A DNA stretch of 64,000 nucleotides from Alnus glutinosa (lineage: Eukaryota; Streptophyta; Magnoliopsida; Fagales; Betulaceae): NCBI RefSeq assembly GCF_958979055.1, contig NC_084896.1, positions 6,762,501-6,826,500 of the forward strand, in the 5' to 3' direction. Position numbers and translations under genes: made by a program. Position 1 is the stretch's first letter. The number at the start of each line of letters is the position of its first letter. The notes beneath the pieces are model-generated. The model ran no database searches and was not told the DNA's origin. It saw only the letters and a program-made list of their open reading frames with translations. This document shows, piece after piece, positions 36,071-48,412 of the stretch.

Positions 36071-36782
36071 ACCTAGCCATAGGGGACACAGGCTCATTAG
36101 TCTTTAATCCTATGCCATAGGGGATGCAAGCCCATTGGTCTTTAATCCTATGCCATAGGGAATGCAAGTCCATTGTCTTCTTTAATCCGGTGCCATAAGG
36201 GATGCAAGCCCATTGGTCTTTAATCCTATGCCATAGGGGATGCAAGCCCATTGGATTTTAATTCTATGACGTAAAGGATACAAGCCCATTACTCTTTAAC
36301 CTAACCATAGGGGATACTAGCTCATTGGTTTTTAATCCTATGCCATAGGGGATACAAGCCCATTGGTCTTTAACCTAACCATAGGGGATACTAGCACATT
36401 AGTCTTTAAAGCTGTGCTATAGGGAATGCAAGACCATTAGTCTTTCACCTAGCCATAGGTGATACAAGCCCATTAGTCTTTAATCCTATGCCATAGGGGA
36501 TGCAAGCCCTTTGTTCTTCTTTAATCTGGTGCCATAGGGGATGCAAACCATTGGTCTTTAATCTCGTGCCATAGGGGATGCTAGCCCGTTAGTCATTAAT
36601 CCTATGCCATAGGGGATGCAAGCCCATTGGTCTTTAATCCTATGTCATTGAGGATACAAGCCTATTGGTCTTTAATCCTATGTCATTGAGGATACAAGCC
36701 CATTGGTCTTTAACCTAACTATTGGGGATACTAGCCCATTGGTCTTTCACACACTATGCCAAAGGGGATACCGGCCCTAAGG
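36071..36782. repeat. 38-bp minisatellite array 2 (shorter)
   Basis: About 18-19 units of the same type as array 1. It starts abruptly within a unit at the S1 join and ends in the same GGGATACCGGCCCTAAGGTC boundary. It lacks the higher-order duplication seen in array 1. Confidence 0.93.
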
Positions 36783-37743
36783 TCTTTTCCAACCCATTGC
36801 TTTATGCTCAAAACCATATACCTTTGCTTTTCAAGAACTATGTCTTTAATACATGCTTTTTTTATAAAACAATAACCAATCAACATGTTATTTTGCTAAA
36901 TCATAATTCGCATAATTGAAATCCCAACAATAGCAAGCAATAGAACACATTAAAACAATATTCAAATCATATTTCACAATCAATCTAAAGTCCACATAAA
37001 GATCATTGATATATCTTATCATAATTGAAACTACTCAAAACATCCAAAAACACATATTAAACATAATGTCAGTTTGGCATGAAAATAACATATTACAATT
37101 ACCCTCCTAACCCCCGCTCGATTGTCACGGCTATTACAATTACCCTCCTAAACTTTAAAAGCTCTCAATTTAAAGAATCCATCTTTTAATTAATGTCAAT
37201 TTCCCTAATTCGTTACGATTTTCTGTTAAATTAAATCAAAATTATGAAAATAACCCCCCTTTTTTTTTTTAAAGAAAAAAAAAAAAATCAAAGATTGAGG
37301 TGTCGTTTTTTTTGCAAATTTCATTAAATCCTCACCAATGCCTAAATCCTTACAATTTTTTTCCTTTGTTTTTTCCACAAAGAAAGAGGTATATATTTTG
37401 AAAATTTTGACTCCCCCTCCATTAGAATTTACTATTAAATCCTAACTGAGGGTGAATTGAAAATATTAAAAGATGGATACTAAATAGAGAGTTTTTAAAG
37501 TTTAGGGGATAATTGCAAATGTGGTAGAAATTCAGGAGCATTAAATGCAGTTCCCTTTCCGTTAGGATTTATTGTTAAATCCTAACTGAGGGTGAATTGA
37601 AAAAATTAAACGATGGGCACTAAATAGAGAGGTTTTAAAGTTTAGGGAATAATTGCAAATGTGGTGGAACTTCAGGAGCATCAAGTGTAGTTCCCTTTTC
37701 TTTTTCGCTTTTGCTTTTTGTTTTTTTCTAGTTCTCATTTCAA

Positions 37744-37837
<94 letters not shown>

Positions 37838-38744
37838 TATAGATATATATATAGATATTTCTTTTAATTTTGTTTTTTTTGTCAATTTGGTTGTTTTTTT
37901 TAGGAGTGTGTTTGGGTTTAATTTGCTCTTCTTATTGTGAGATGTCAATCATGCCTTGGGGGACTAGACAAGTTTTAGGTAGTTTGGGGAAACATTATGA
38001 CAATTAAAAGTGTGGGAGAACATTAATTGTCAATTAGAATGGTAGTACGAGGGAAGCATATGGAGTTTTTCCAAGAAAGATAAAGAGAAGGTAGTTGGTG
38101 GAAGAAGGTGTAACATTATTTTAGGTGATATTATAACATCAATATTGCTGAAGTTGCAGCAGCATCTTAATTATGCAGCTACATCCCAAAGGCATGGAGC
38201 AATTGCAGCCAAAATTGAAGCACAGTTTCAGAAAATAAAGCTAGCTATAGCTAGCTAGAGACGGTGCTTGCTTATGTTACAACCTCAATAATATATATGC
38301 ACTCTCTTCACTCTTTCAAACCAAAAACGAAAGAGAACCATATCTAAAGGCAAAAACAAAACGTAAAAGGAAAAAACACTATCATCTCTATTCTCTCATT
38401 TCCTCTCACGCACGCCGCCAGCGTAAGTTTCTAACCTCTCATCTCTCTCTTTCTGTCGCATTTACAGTCGACTCTCGTCACCGCACTGCCTCCCTCAGCC
38501 CTCGTCAGGCTGCACATCCCTCATCTAGGTATCTCAAACAGTCGGTGGATTAAAAATTTCATTAAATTTAATCGTGCACTCGCTCTACCTTACCATGCAG
38601 GCTGTGTAAAAAAAAAAAGAGAGTATATAAGCAAACATTTTATTTCATTATAATTATATATTGCTATGACATTACAACAAGGGAAACATGCAAAACTTTA
38701 TTCACACTATCTAATAGTTCATTATGGCTATTTCATATAGTTGT
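36783..38744. other. Region after array 2, with foldback element and TA repeat, no gene
   Basis: Corresponds to 22957-25939 with a ~900-base deletion at about 37095. A foldback element of family 2 lies at 37120-37690. A TA run at 37749-37834 replaces the short TATATATA of the sister copy at 24733. The promoter-like stretch near 25235 is repeated at about 38310. No gene is seen. Confidence 0.65.
37120..37690. mobile_element. Foldback element, family 2, copy 2
   Basis: Same arms and duplicated right arm as 24105-24690. The left end is preceded by a short repeated ATTACAATTACCCTCCTAA, marking a deletion joint. Confidence 0.6.
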
Positions 38745-39186
38745 CTAATTGAACCGTTTCTCGAGATAGTCGATCACTTTGTTGTCCACTTGGAAGACCT
38801 TGGTGAGAACATTTGGACTGATGAGAGGATTGGATCCAAAGACAGCCTTTGCTATGGTGATGAGCCAAGGATTTTGACTGCCAAGGCTGGCAAAATTAAC
38901 ATCATTAGTCTTTCCCACATTAAACTGGAAGTGAATGAGACTAATTGGAAAGACGAAGACGTCTCCTGCATATAGAGTTTTAGTGAAGAGAAGGTTATCT
39001 GGGTTAGATGTGACAAAGCCAACATACAGAGTACCATCTACGACTACTAGAATTAATTTCGGTGGCACGAGGGTGAGTGTGGGGTGGATTTACACCATAT
39101 GGTGCAAAGTCTAAGCGAGCTAAGGATATATCTAGTGTGTTGAGGCCAAGTATTTGGTCTACATTCAAAAGAGTGACATTCGACCC
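38745..39186 (-). pseudogene. GLP-F2, germin-like exon 2 fragment cut by CACTA
   Basis: Same structure as F1: exon 2 from the NVTLL region to the stop, the shared AATT frameshift after the ligand Glu codon (here still GAA), and a truncated 5' side at CGACCC followed by the CACTA end. It carries a few private changes, such as VFPISLIHF for VFPIGLIHF. Non-functional. Confidence 0.9.
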
Positions 39187-39188
39187 TA

Positions 39189-40279
39189 CACTACAAAAAA
39201 AATTAAGAATTCTCTAGAAATTGGAAAAAACGGTATGAAAAACGTTCCAGACGGTTTCAAACCGTCCAGAATAATGTATCGCTAATCTGGATTATGGACA
39301 GTTTGGGCCAAACCGTCTAGAAAAATTCTGGACGGTTTTGGCCAAAACCGTCCAGAATAATTAATTATTATTTTAAAAACAAAATCTATGCGTGAGTTTG
39401 AATATAATTTTTTTTTTTTTGTCCGGACATCTTGCTCATTTGCAAATCCACTGGAAATCACTGGGTTCACCGTTCATCTCCCTCATTTGCAGATCTAAAT
39501 ATCTCCCTCATTTGCAAACAAACCTGGCACCAAAAATCACTGGGTTCATCTCCAAAAATCACTGTCTCTTCATTGTCAACCGATTTCCCTTCCTTTTCAT
39601 TCGATTTCCTTTTGTCTGTAGCGGTCAATGTCTTTGGTGCACGTTTTTCTTCGTCTCGTCCGAAGGATCTGCCCAAAATGCAAAACGCAACAATGAAGAC
39701 CCAAATATTCCACGTGGCCATGTGGTCACGCGTATTAATTACGCGTGGCCACATGGCCACGTGTACAAATTACACGTGGCTAAAATATTCCTTTTTTTTT
39801 TATAATTTTTTCAGGAATTGCATTTTTTAAAATTTTTTTTTTTAAGATTTAAAATTTTAGTCACGTGTTTTATTGGCCATGTGGCTTATTGCCACATCGC
39901 CAATTAGCCATGTGCATAATAAGACACGTGGCTAAAATATTCATATTTTTTTCAAAAATTGAAATTTTTTCTGAATTTTTTTGAGGTTAAAATTTTAGCC
40001 ACATGGTTTATGTGCCATGTGGCCAATTGGCCACGTGGTACATAAACCACGAGGGTAAGCAATTTCCTCAAATCCACTTTTCATTTCCCCCCCCCCCCCC
40101 CCCCCAGCTCTTTTTTTTTTTTTTTTTTTTTCATTTCCCCTGGCCATTTTTCTTTTCATTTTCTCCTCTCTCATTTTCATTTCCCCACGCCCCCTTTGAC
40201 TTTTATTTTCATTTTCCTTTTCTTTTTTCTTCCTTCTTCCCCTTTTTCCCTTGCATAGACACCATTCCTTCTTCTCTCT

Positions 40280-40317
<38 letters not shown>

Positions 40318-41166
40318 CACACAAACAGGGAGATGGAAAGGGAGACTGAGAGAGTTGGAGAGAGAGCCCTGGTTGACGACGGTGCCAGAGTCCGGAGGGT
40401 CATGGCTCGACGGCAGTGAAGCCAAGGGGGTGTTTTTCCGGCGTTTTTTGAGGGGTTTTTTTTTTCTTTTCTTCTGTTTCTTTGAGTTCTCTGATCTGAA
40501 AGTTTGTAATTTTTGGTTTTTGTTATTGATTTTTGGTGATTGTTGGTGATTTTTTGGTAATGCGGGTCAACTTCATGGAGGATTTTTGGTGATTTTTTGG
40601 GGGATTTCCTGGATTGGATTTCATGGGGAATGAAGGTGATTTTTGGTGATTGTTGGTGATTTTTTGGTATTTTGTTGGAGATTTTTCTGGTGTTTTGTTG
40701 GTATTTTTTGGTAATGTGGTCGACGGAGGATTTTTGGGGGATTTTCTAGATCGGATTTCATGGGAAAGTTTTGTAGTGATTTCGCCGGCCTTGCAGAAAT
40801 TTCCGGCGAGGGAAAAAAAAAATCGCAAAAAAAGTTTCTAGCGAGGGCACTGGCGAAAAAAAAAATGAAAAATAAAAAAGAAAAAGGAAGAAGAATTTCT
40901 GTTCTTCTTCTTCTTTTTTTTTTTTTAAAAAAAATATGGTGTTAGTAACGTGTGTTAGTTCCACGTGACTAAAAGTGCCTATTATTTTTTCCAAAAATAA
41001 AATGCATTTAGCCACGTGTGATTGGCACATGGCTAAATAGCCACATATATAAAATGACACGTTTCTAAATATACATTTAGCAACAATCGAATTCATTATA
41101 CGTACCCCACGTGGCTAACTGCACGTGGCTAATTGTAAGTGACTAAAAACAAAGTTTTTTGTTGTG
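39189..41166. mobile_element. CACTA element copy 2 (about 2 kb)
   Basis: Left end CACTACAAAAAAAATTAAG, right end TTTTTTGTTGTG. Same interior as copy 1 without the dioxygenase fragment: A..CCGTCCAGAA motifs, CACGTGGCC palindromes at 39710-40050, C/T tract at 40088-40130, T-run at 40284-40317 and GTGATTTTTGG repeats. It lies at the same position relative to GLP-F2 as copies 1 and 3 do to theirs, so it was copied with the unit. Confidence 0.75.
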
Positions 41167-43320
41167 TATAGCCGGGAGTGAATGAAGCGATGTATGTTTT
41201 TCACTAACCTTTTGTACTGTGTGATAACAACGTACGTACCTTACATGCGCACAGCACCAACCTAACCACTAAGTAGGTGTTAAAGTTGATAGCTCTTTCA
41301 CTAATTTATATGGATATGTTGACAATAAACAATGCCTACCAACATTTTGTTTCAGCTTAATGAGGTGGAGAATACTGACTAAAAGTTGTTATGAAAGACG
41401 ACGATACGTTGGATCCTCTCACCATGGATGAGAATCAATTTTCATTGTCTGGCAGAAAGGGTTACGTTATTACGTAAACATAATTGACAGACTTCTCAAC
41501 CAAATTCCACAGGATATATGAACGCTAACTGGCCAGTTTGGAATTGGAAAACTACAAAAATAGTTGCATTTTGCCACTTATAGTTTGCCACGTGTACAGA
41601 CACAATACACGTGGCAAATTGGTCGCCATGTATGCATGGCCACGTGTGCGACTCATGCTGGATCTGAATGTGACTAACTGAACATCTTGCCGCGTGTATT
41701 ATAATACACGTGGCAGATTAGACACTTGTATATATCATATTACACGTGTCTGACTGTCAGCCATGTGTATTAAATACACGTGTATTCCAATACTCGTGGC
41801 CATCTGGCCATGTGTACTATGACTGTCAGACACGTGTATGAAGATACACGTGGCAATTTTTGTTTTTTGTAAAAAAAAATTAAATTGTATTTTTTATTTA
41901 ATTGAAAAACTACATAAATAAAAATCATTTAGGACTTCAGTATATTGAGATTGGCTCTAAATAGGTTGGCTGAACTTCAAACAACTATTAGTTTTTGACT
42001 TATGGTGACAATTGAGTGGATCGAATTAAATCAACATCAAACTTTAAAAAACATTAGTCATAAAATGCTACTTGTCGCAGATTGGACCAACATAAAACCA
42101 TTTTATATATTAAATTTTAGTTCTTTTTCAGCCTACTTTTTATTAAGCATTGTTAGTGCAATTGTTACACAAATATTGAACGTATATGCACTAAAGTATG
42201 AAACTGTTGGAAATTTTTGGTTTATTTAATAATTTTGACCATCTTAAAACCATTTAAAATGTTAAATTTTGGTTATTGTGCAGGTCATATAACTATTTTT
42301 AGTGCACTATTTAATAAATTCTTGTTAATTAGTTCACATTTTCTTTTGTCGTAAGAGTATTGTTACAACCCCTCCATAAACACGTCTTGACCACCCCTGG
42401 CCCATATATGGATCTTGTAGATCCCTTTCCACAAGTTGCTATGCTTTTTTATATTTGAGCTTTCTCCTTTTTTTTTTTTTTTTTTTTTTCAAATCTCTTT
42501 CTTTTTTAAGATTACAAGCGCTTCTAACCAAAAGAATTCCTATTCTGAGTACCAATTCACACCAATTGATCTTGTTGCTTGGTGGGACTAATAGCCAAAC
42601 GACAAATAAACTTTAAAAATTTCTTCTATCAAATAAACTTTCCATGGTCAATTGTATCGTCATCAATAAGTTCATTTACACAAACTTTGTATATATCTTC
42701 ATCCACAGTCAATATTAGCGATGAATTACAACATCATCACTATTTTGTCTTTAACGACAGAGTATTTGTGACGACTTTGTCAATACCGACCACTGCAGGT
42801 TTTAGTAACGACTAAGCTAATCTTTTTTTATTATGCTAGAAATAGCTAACTCGTCTGCATGTGTGCGTATTAATTACTACGTATCATGCTAACTGCTAAG
42901 CCACTCTTTTAAGATTTTTAATCAAGGGGCATGCAATTGCTCGTGAATTTTTTTTTAATATCAAGAATATTTAAAGTGTCGTGGTATTTGGAATTACTTC
43001 AATAATCTACTTCGATTCAATCCTGTGCTTTCAATACCTCCGTTTCCTTTCTTTTTTGAATAATGAGTAACTTTGTATATATCAAACGAGCAAAATTCAA
43101 AACAGAATTACACTTCAGCCATGGCTAAACAAACCCCGAATTAAACAATAAATTGTCTAGAATAAAGCTGAACAAAACTTTAGTAAACCACAACAAAACA
43201 TGCTACGAAAAAGAAAAGAAAGTGTACATAAGAAGTCACTTCATTTCATTATTACTAACATTATGTTACAGCTATGAACCGTCTAATGGTTCATGGTGCA
43301 TGGCTATTACATATGTTTAT
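41167..43320 (-). repeat. Block G, copy 3, and GLP-D' 3' flank
   Basis: Begins with the remnant of the GLP-F promoter block (TATAGCCGGGAGTGAATGAAGC), then runs parallel to 30416-31870 but is more complete. It contains the CACGTG-rich insertion at 41556-41903. Short frames at 42002 and 42579 have no protein resemblance. Confidence 0.8.
41556..41903. mobile_element. CACGTG-rich insertion in block G
   Basis: Inserted between GAAAACTAC and GAAAAACTAC. The block G copy at 16281 has a single GAAAAATAC and no insertion, which gives an empty site. The interior is alternating CACGTGT/ACACGTGG palindromes with TAGTTTGCCACG and TCTGACTGTCAG motifs. It is probably a small non-autonomous DNA transposon; a second full copy is at 60400-60775 and a truncated one at about 30747-30903. 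Terminal inverted repeats are weak, so the family is open. Confidence 0.6.
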
Positions 43321-43872
43321 CTAAGTGCTTTTTGAAGAAAACTGTTTCTGAAGATAGTTAACCACATTCTTGTTCAACTGGAAGGCTTTGGTCAGAACGT
43401 CAGGATTGATAAGAGGATTAGATCCAAATACAGTGTCTGCAATAGTAATGCGCCCGGATTCTGGCTGCCGAGATCGAAAAGGCAAGGGCATCGGTACTTC
43501 CTACATTGAATTGGAAATGAATGAGACCAATTGGGAACACAAAGACGTCTTCCGCATTTAAAGCCTTCGTGAATAGGCGGTTATCTGGGTTGGATGTGAC
43601 AAAGCCAACATAGAGGGTACCCTTTATGATTGTAAAATCTCAGTGGCATGAGGGTGAATGTGGGGAGGATTTAGGCCATATGGTGCAAAGTCAATGCGAG
43701 CCAAAGATACACCTAATGTATTAAGGCCTATTATTTTGTCCACATTCAAAAGCGTGACGTTTGATCGACCCGAGTTGATTTGCAGTGCTTCTAGGAATGT
43801 TTAGGCCCTGGAAGAAGAAATCGTTGGCATTGGCAAGCTTTGGGTCCTTGCAGAACTTTCCATTCCCAAATA
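43321..43872 (-). pseudogene. GLP-D', germin-like exon 2 only
   Basis: Minus strand. Exon 2 is present, but exon 1 and most of the intron are replaced by S1 at about 43921-43928. It shares the one-base deletion after DALAF with GLP-D. It adds a further single-base deletion in CCGGGCGC and another one in the stretch just after HIHP, plus small insertions near GTGACGTTTGATC. Dead. Confidence 0.88.
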
Positions 43873-44757
43873 CTGCACAAAGAAAAATTTGTTAATATCA
43901 CAAGGCACTTAGATATATAATTAATGGATCATGATAATGCATGACTATTTCATTTTATATTCTTCTATTTCTTAATAGAATAGTCATTCCAAGTGTCGAA
44001 CGTACGTAACCTAAAATATTATATTTCACCTTCTTCTATTTATAATAAAAATTATTTATTTTTCTTAACAAAATAGTCATTTTTCTTATATTGTCAATGT
44101 GTTTGGTTATTATTTATTATTTATTTTTTATTTTTATAGATAAATGTGTTCTGTTATAAGTATATTACTCTTGCTGCCTGCTGGCCGATGCTTGTTAATA
44201 TATTACTATGCACGCAATACTCGATCAGTCAATTCACGATGTTTCGATTACGTAAGATTTTGTTCCTAAAATTTAAAAGTTCATAGTTAAATGATTTCTA
44301 TTTAAACATATAATTGACCTACATATTCAGGACCAACTTAAGAATTGATGCCGCATCAATAACGCGTTCGATCAGCATCTTCCTGATAATCATCCTAAAA
44401 TTGTATTATATTTTATTGTTCCTCATGTACGTGAATCTGTCTACCTGAAAACCCTAATATGACCATTTCAATTTATTTATAAATTGCAGAAAATCCAATT
44501 AAGTACAACAATTAACTTTTTCAAAAGAAAAAATGAACAAAGTTTAGAAGCCAATACTGGACGATGCATCATCGCCAAAACTTTGATTTTAATATATTTT
44601 TTATTTACGCTTATGCTCTCTCAATAAAAATGATAAGTTCCATCCTTTGGGGCAAGCGTAGTTTTACTCGGTTGGAAATACCTTCTAACTCCAACCTCAC
44701 GATAGACTGAATCATTAGAAAAGTAAAATTGGAGCAACAAGGTACTTAATATATAGA

Positions 44758-45342
<585 letters not shown>

Positions 45343-45675
45343 CTGAATATGACCAAGAGGACTTGCTTTTACAAATTATGCATTTGATTAATAAATCATT
45401 TATTTCGTTTTGAGCGGAATTCCATAGTCTCTTGGCTAATTTGGATTGGTCTGGCCTTGGTGATAATCTTTCCTTCGTTAAAATCTATTATGTATCACTC
45501 CTATTTTGCCTATGACATATATAGATACCCTTTCATACTCACGGCTCATTTCTTCCTGGGACTTATCATTCGGCCTGGGATTTACTGTTCAGGTGGTATC
45601 GCGAGTACATAAGTAAGAGTTTAACACATGAATGAATAAAATAAAACAATAACAGTGAAGAACTTTTATGAGGCT

Positions 45676-45918
45676 TTAACTGTTGACGTACAGTCTTGAA
45701 GAGACAACAATATTATCTTCTTTTACCCATTTTTCTTTAGTTTTGGTTTTTACTATATTTTCAACAATGTAAAACTTATCAACAAAATCAAAACAGAGCA
45801 TTTCTATTTTGACTTTACTTATTAATTTATTCCAATGACTTAAGAATTTTTTTCTTTTGCACGAGGTTGAACCTTTTTCTATAAACCCTTCTTCTTTCAA
45901 TATTAGCTTCAAACTCAA
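45676..45918 (-). pseudogene. Frameshifted copy of the unknown S1 open frame
   Basis: The downstream half matches the frames at 1992 and 35325. Small changes shift the upstream half (KEEGFIEKGSTSCKRKKF), showing decay without constraint. Confidence 0.3.
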
Positions 45919-47664
45919 CAGCTTCAGACCTAAATTTAAAATACAATGAGAAACCTGTGCATAGAATGGGTTAGAGCTTAGTGTTTTGTCCGTAATGCGT
46001 GGATTTATAAGCTAAACATTCAAAAAGATGATAATTTAAGCTAAATTTCTTTCTAGATATATAACTAGGGGTGTACATGCGGATGCAGATGTTGTATAAT
46101 TTCAGTATTATAACTGCATCTGTACCATATTCTTACAAACCGCATCCGTGTGATTATTACGTTTATTATCCGTTGTTCGCATATTACATAATTGGTCTTT
46201 TGGGCCTTCTATGGGTCTCTAATATTAAAGCATATTTAAAAAAAAAAAATGAATAATTTGAAAATAATTTCGGTCAATTTTTAGTGTCCTGACTTGTTTT
46301 ATAATTTATTATAAGTACTATTATTTTGAAATATATTGATTTCAAATCATTTTCTCCTTTTTGCTCAAGTATTTCATGAGAAAGTAATACAACCAACTGT
46401 ATTAATGTAAATATAACTTATACCTAATCCAAAACAACATCATTTTGGTATTAAACAGCAAAGCGACGTCAGGTTGGTGAATTTATTAAATATAATATAT
46501 AAAATATATATTATATATAAAAGGTATGCGGATACAATTGATAACCACATCCACATACCCTAAAACTGCAATTTGCGTCTATAAGAAATGCTCTTAAAAA
46601 AAGACGAGAATGATAAAAAGTTTCTCGGCATTTCTGTTTATGCCGAGAAAAATTAACCATTATTTAAATTTAATGATTTCCACAATAACATTTCTTTTCT
46701 TTTTCTTTTACATTATTATTACTTAGTAATAAATTTTCTCAAAAATATTTTTGAAATTGAATTCTAATGTAGTCATTGAAAAAAAGAGTGAGAATTAGAA
46801 GATTTAAAAAAAAAGTTGAGAGTCAAGATTGATTTCAAAAGAATTTGAAAGTTTTAAAAAATTTTAAATTTTAAAGTTTAAAGTTAAGATTGATTTAAAA
46901 ATAAAAAATAAAATAATATACCATAAATAATAATATTACCTCCCAAAACATCAGTTTGGATAATTTATACATAATCCAAAACATTGCATCATTTTAGTAT
47001 TAAATACCAAAACGACGTCGGTTTGGTGAATTTATTAAATATAACATATAAAATAAATATTATATATAAAGGGTATTAATCGCATCCACATACCCTAAAA
47101 TTGTAATCTGCGTTTACATAATTAAGAATAGTAGATAGGGGGGGATTAATATCTTCTCGCGTATCCATTCCTATATAATATAAACAAAAAAGTAAACAAG
47201 TATATACATGCAGGCCATGCTCGCCAGTGTAAAGACACATATTCAAAACACACGGAATTAAGGGATCGATGTTGATTTGGTCTGATGAGAGACATATAAG
47301 AGTACTGCCAGAACGCTTCGGCCATTTCAGCTTCAAACATATATCTATCAATGTTCCGTACGCGCGTTCATTCGGGAATTGGCAAAAACCTACAGTAGAT
47401 CGAACTGCACTGTTCCATTAAACAAACTCGTCAAATTTGGTTGCATGTTAATTTATTACTTGTTAAAGAATGGTTCACTCATTAAATAAAACGATATTTG
47501 AAGACTTAGCAACCCTTATGATCTTCTCCACGGAAGTTAAAACATAGACCCGTTCAGTGACTCGCCTCCATAAATAGTCATCTTCCAATGCAACATTTCT
47601 CACCCTTCACCCAATAAGCAAGAATACACAGCTAGCATACTCAAAGCTGGAGATAACCTCAAAA

Positions 47665-48412
47665 ATGATGAAAGCCGTTCCTAACTACCTATAACCGTGC
47701 TCGTCTTGGCTTTGGCATGCTCTCTTGCCTCTGCATATGACCCCAGTCCTCTGAAAGATTTCTGAGTTTCAACCAACGATTCTGCTTCTGGAGGTATGAA
47801 GTCATTTGAAGCATTTGTCCATAATATTGTATTTTTGCTCGATTCTTTTTATATAACCTGCTTTTCCTTCTCCATGAATTTGTGAATGGAAAGTTCTGCA
47901 AGGACTCCAAGCTTGTCTCTGCCAATGATTTCTTCTTCTCCGTACTAAACATTCCCAGAGACACGTCAAATCCACTTGGATCGACGGTCACTCTCCTCAA
48001 TATGGACAAAATACTAGGCCTCAACACTTTAGGCATATCCTTGGCTCACATTAACTTTGCACCAAACTGCCTAAATCCTCCCCACATTCACCCTCGTGGA
48101 ACCGAGATCCTTGTAGTCCTAGAGGGTGCTCTATTAGTTGGCTTTGTCACATCCAACACAAATAACCGTCTCTTCACCAAAGTTCTTAACGCTGGAGACG
48201 TCTTTGTCTTCCCAATTGGTCTCATTCACTTCCAATTTTATACTGGGCATACCAATGCCGTAGCCATTGCCGGTCTCAGCAGCCAAAATCCTGGGATCAT
48301 CACCATAGCAAATGCAGTCTTAGGATCTAATCCTCCAATCAATCTTGATGTTCTCGCCAAGGCCTTCCAACTAGACAGAAACATGATTAATTATCTTCAG
48401 AAAATGTTCTAG
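47665..48412 (+). pseudogene. GLP-A', germin-like pseudogene copy of GLP-A
   Basis: Duplicate of GLP-A with several independent lesions. In exon 1, CTGGTAACC has become CTATAACC, a one-base loss that creates a TAA after eight codons. The box 1 Cys codon is TGA (DFC becomes DF-stop). The intron's acceptor is deleted: CATGCAGTATTTG became CATGAATTTG. Exon 2 is open to the stop and keeps HIHPRGTE and [11 protein letters not shown], but GLN of box 2 is changed to CLN and the closing Asn of box 3 is changed to Tyr. A CATAAATAG TATA-like box remains about 95 bases upstream. No secreted germin can be made. Confidence 0.9.

Larger units (their letters stand above)
33375..36075 (+). repeat. Segmental duplication flank S1, copy 2 (truncated)
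   Basis: Matches 1-2740. It breaks at ATACCTA (36071-36076) and continues as minisatellite instead of leading to a GLP-A gene. A whole A+B section is therefore deleted from this unit. It contains a foldback element (34461-34946), a short CT/TCTA microsatellite and the unknown open frame at 35325-35615. Confidence 0.9.

Noticed and set aside
37562-37948. Frames of alternating Tyr-Ile on both strands
   Set aside because: Translation of a TA microsatellite; also seen at 7078-7275.
40003-40419. 138-codon plus frame with a Pro/Phe-rich start
   Set aside because: Crosses the C-, T- and CT-tracts of CACTA copy 2; not maintained in copies 1 and 3.
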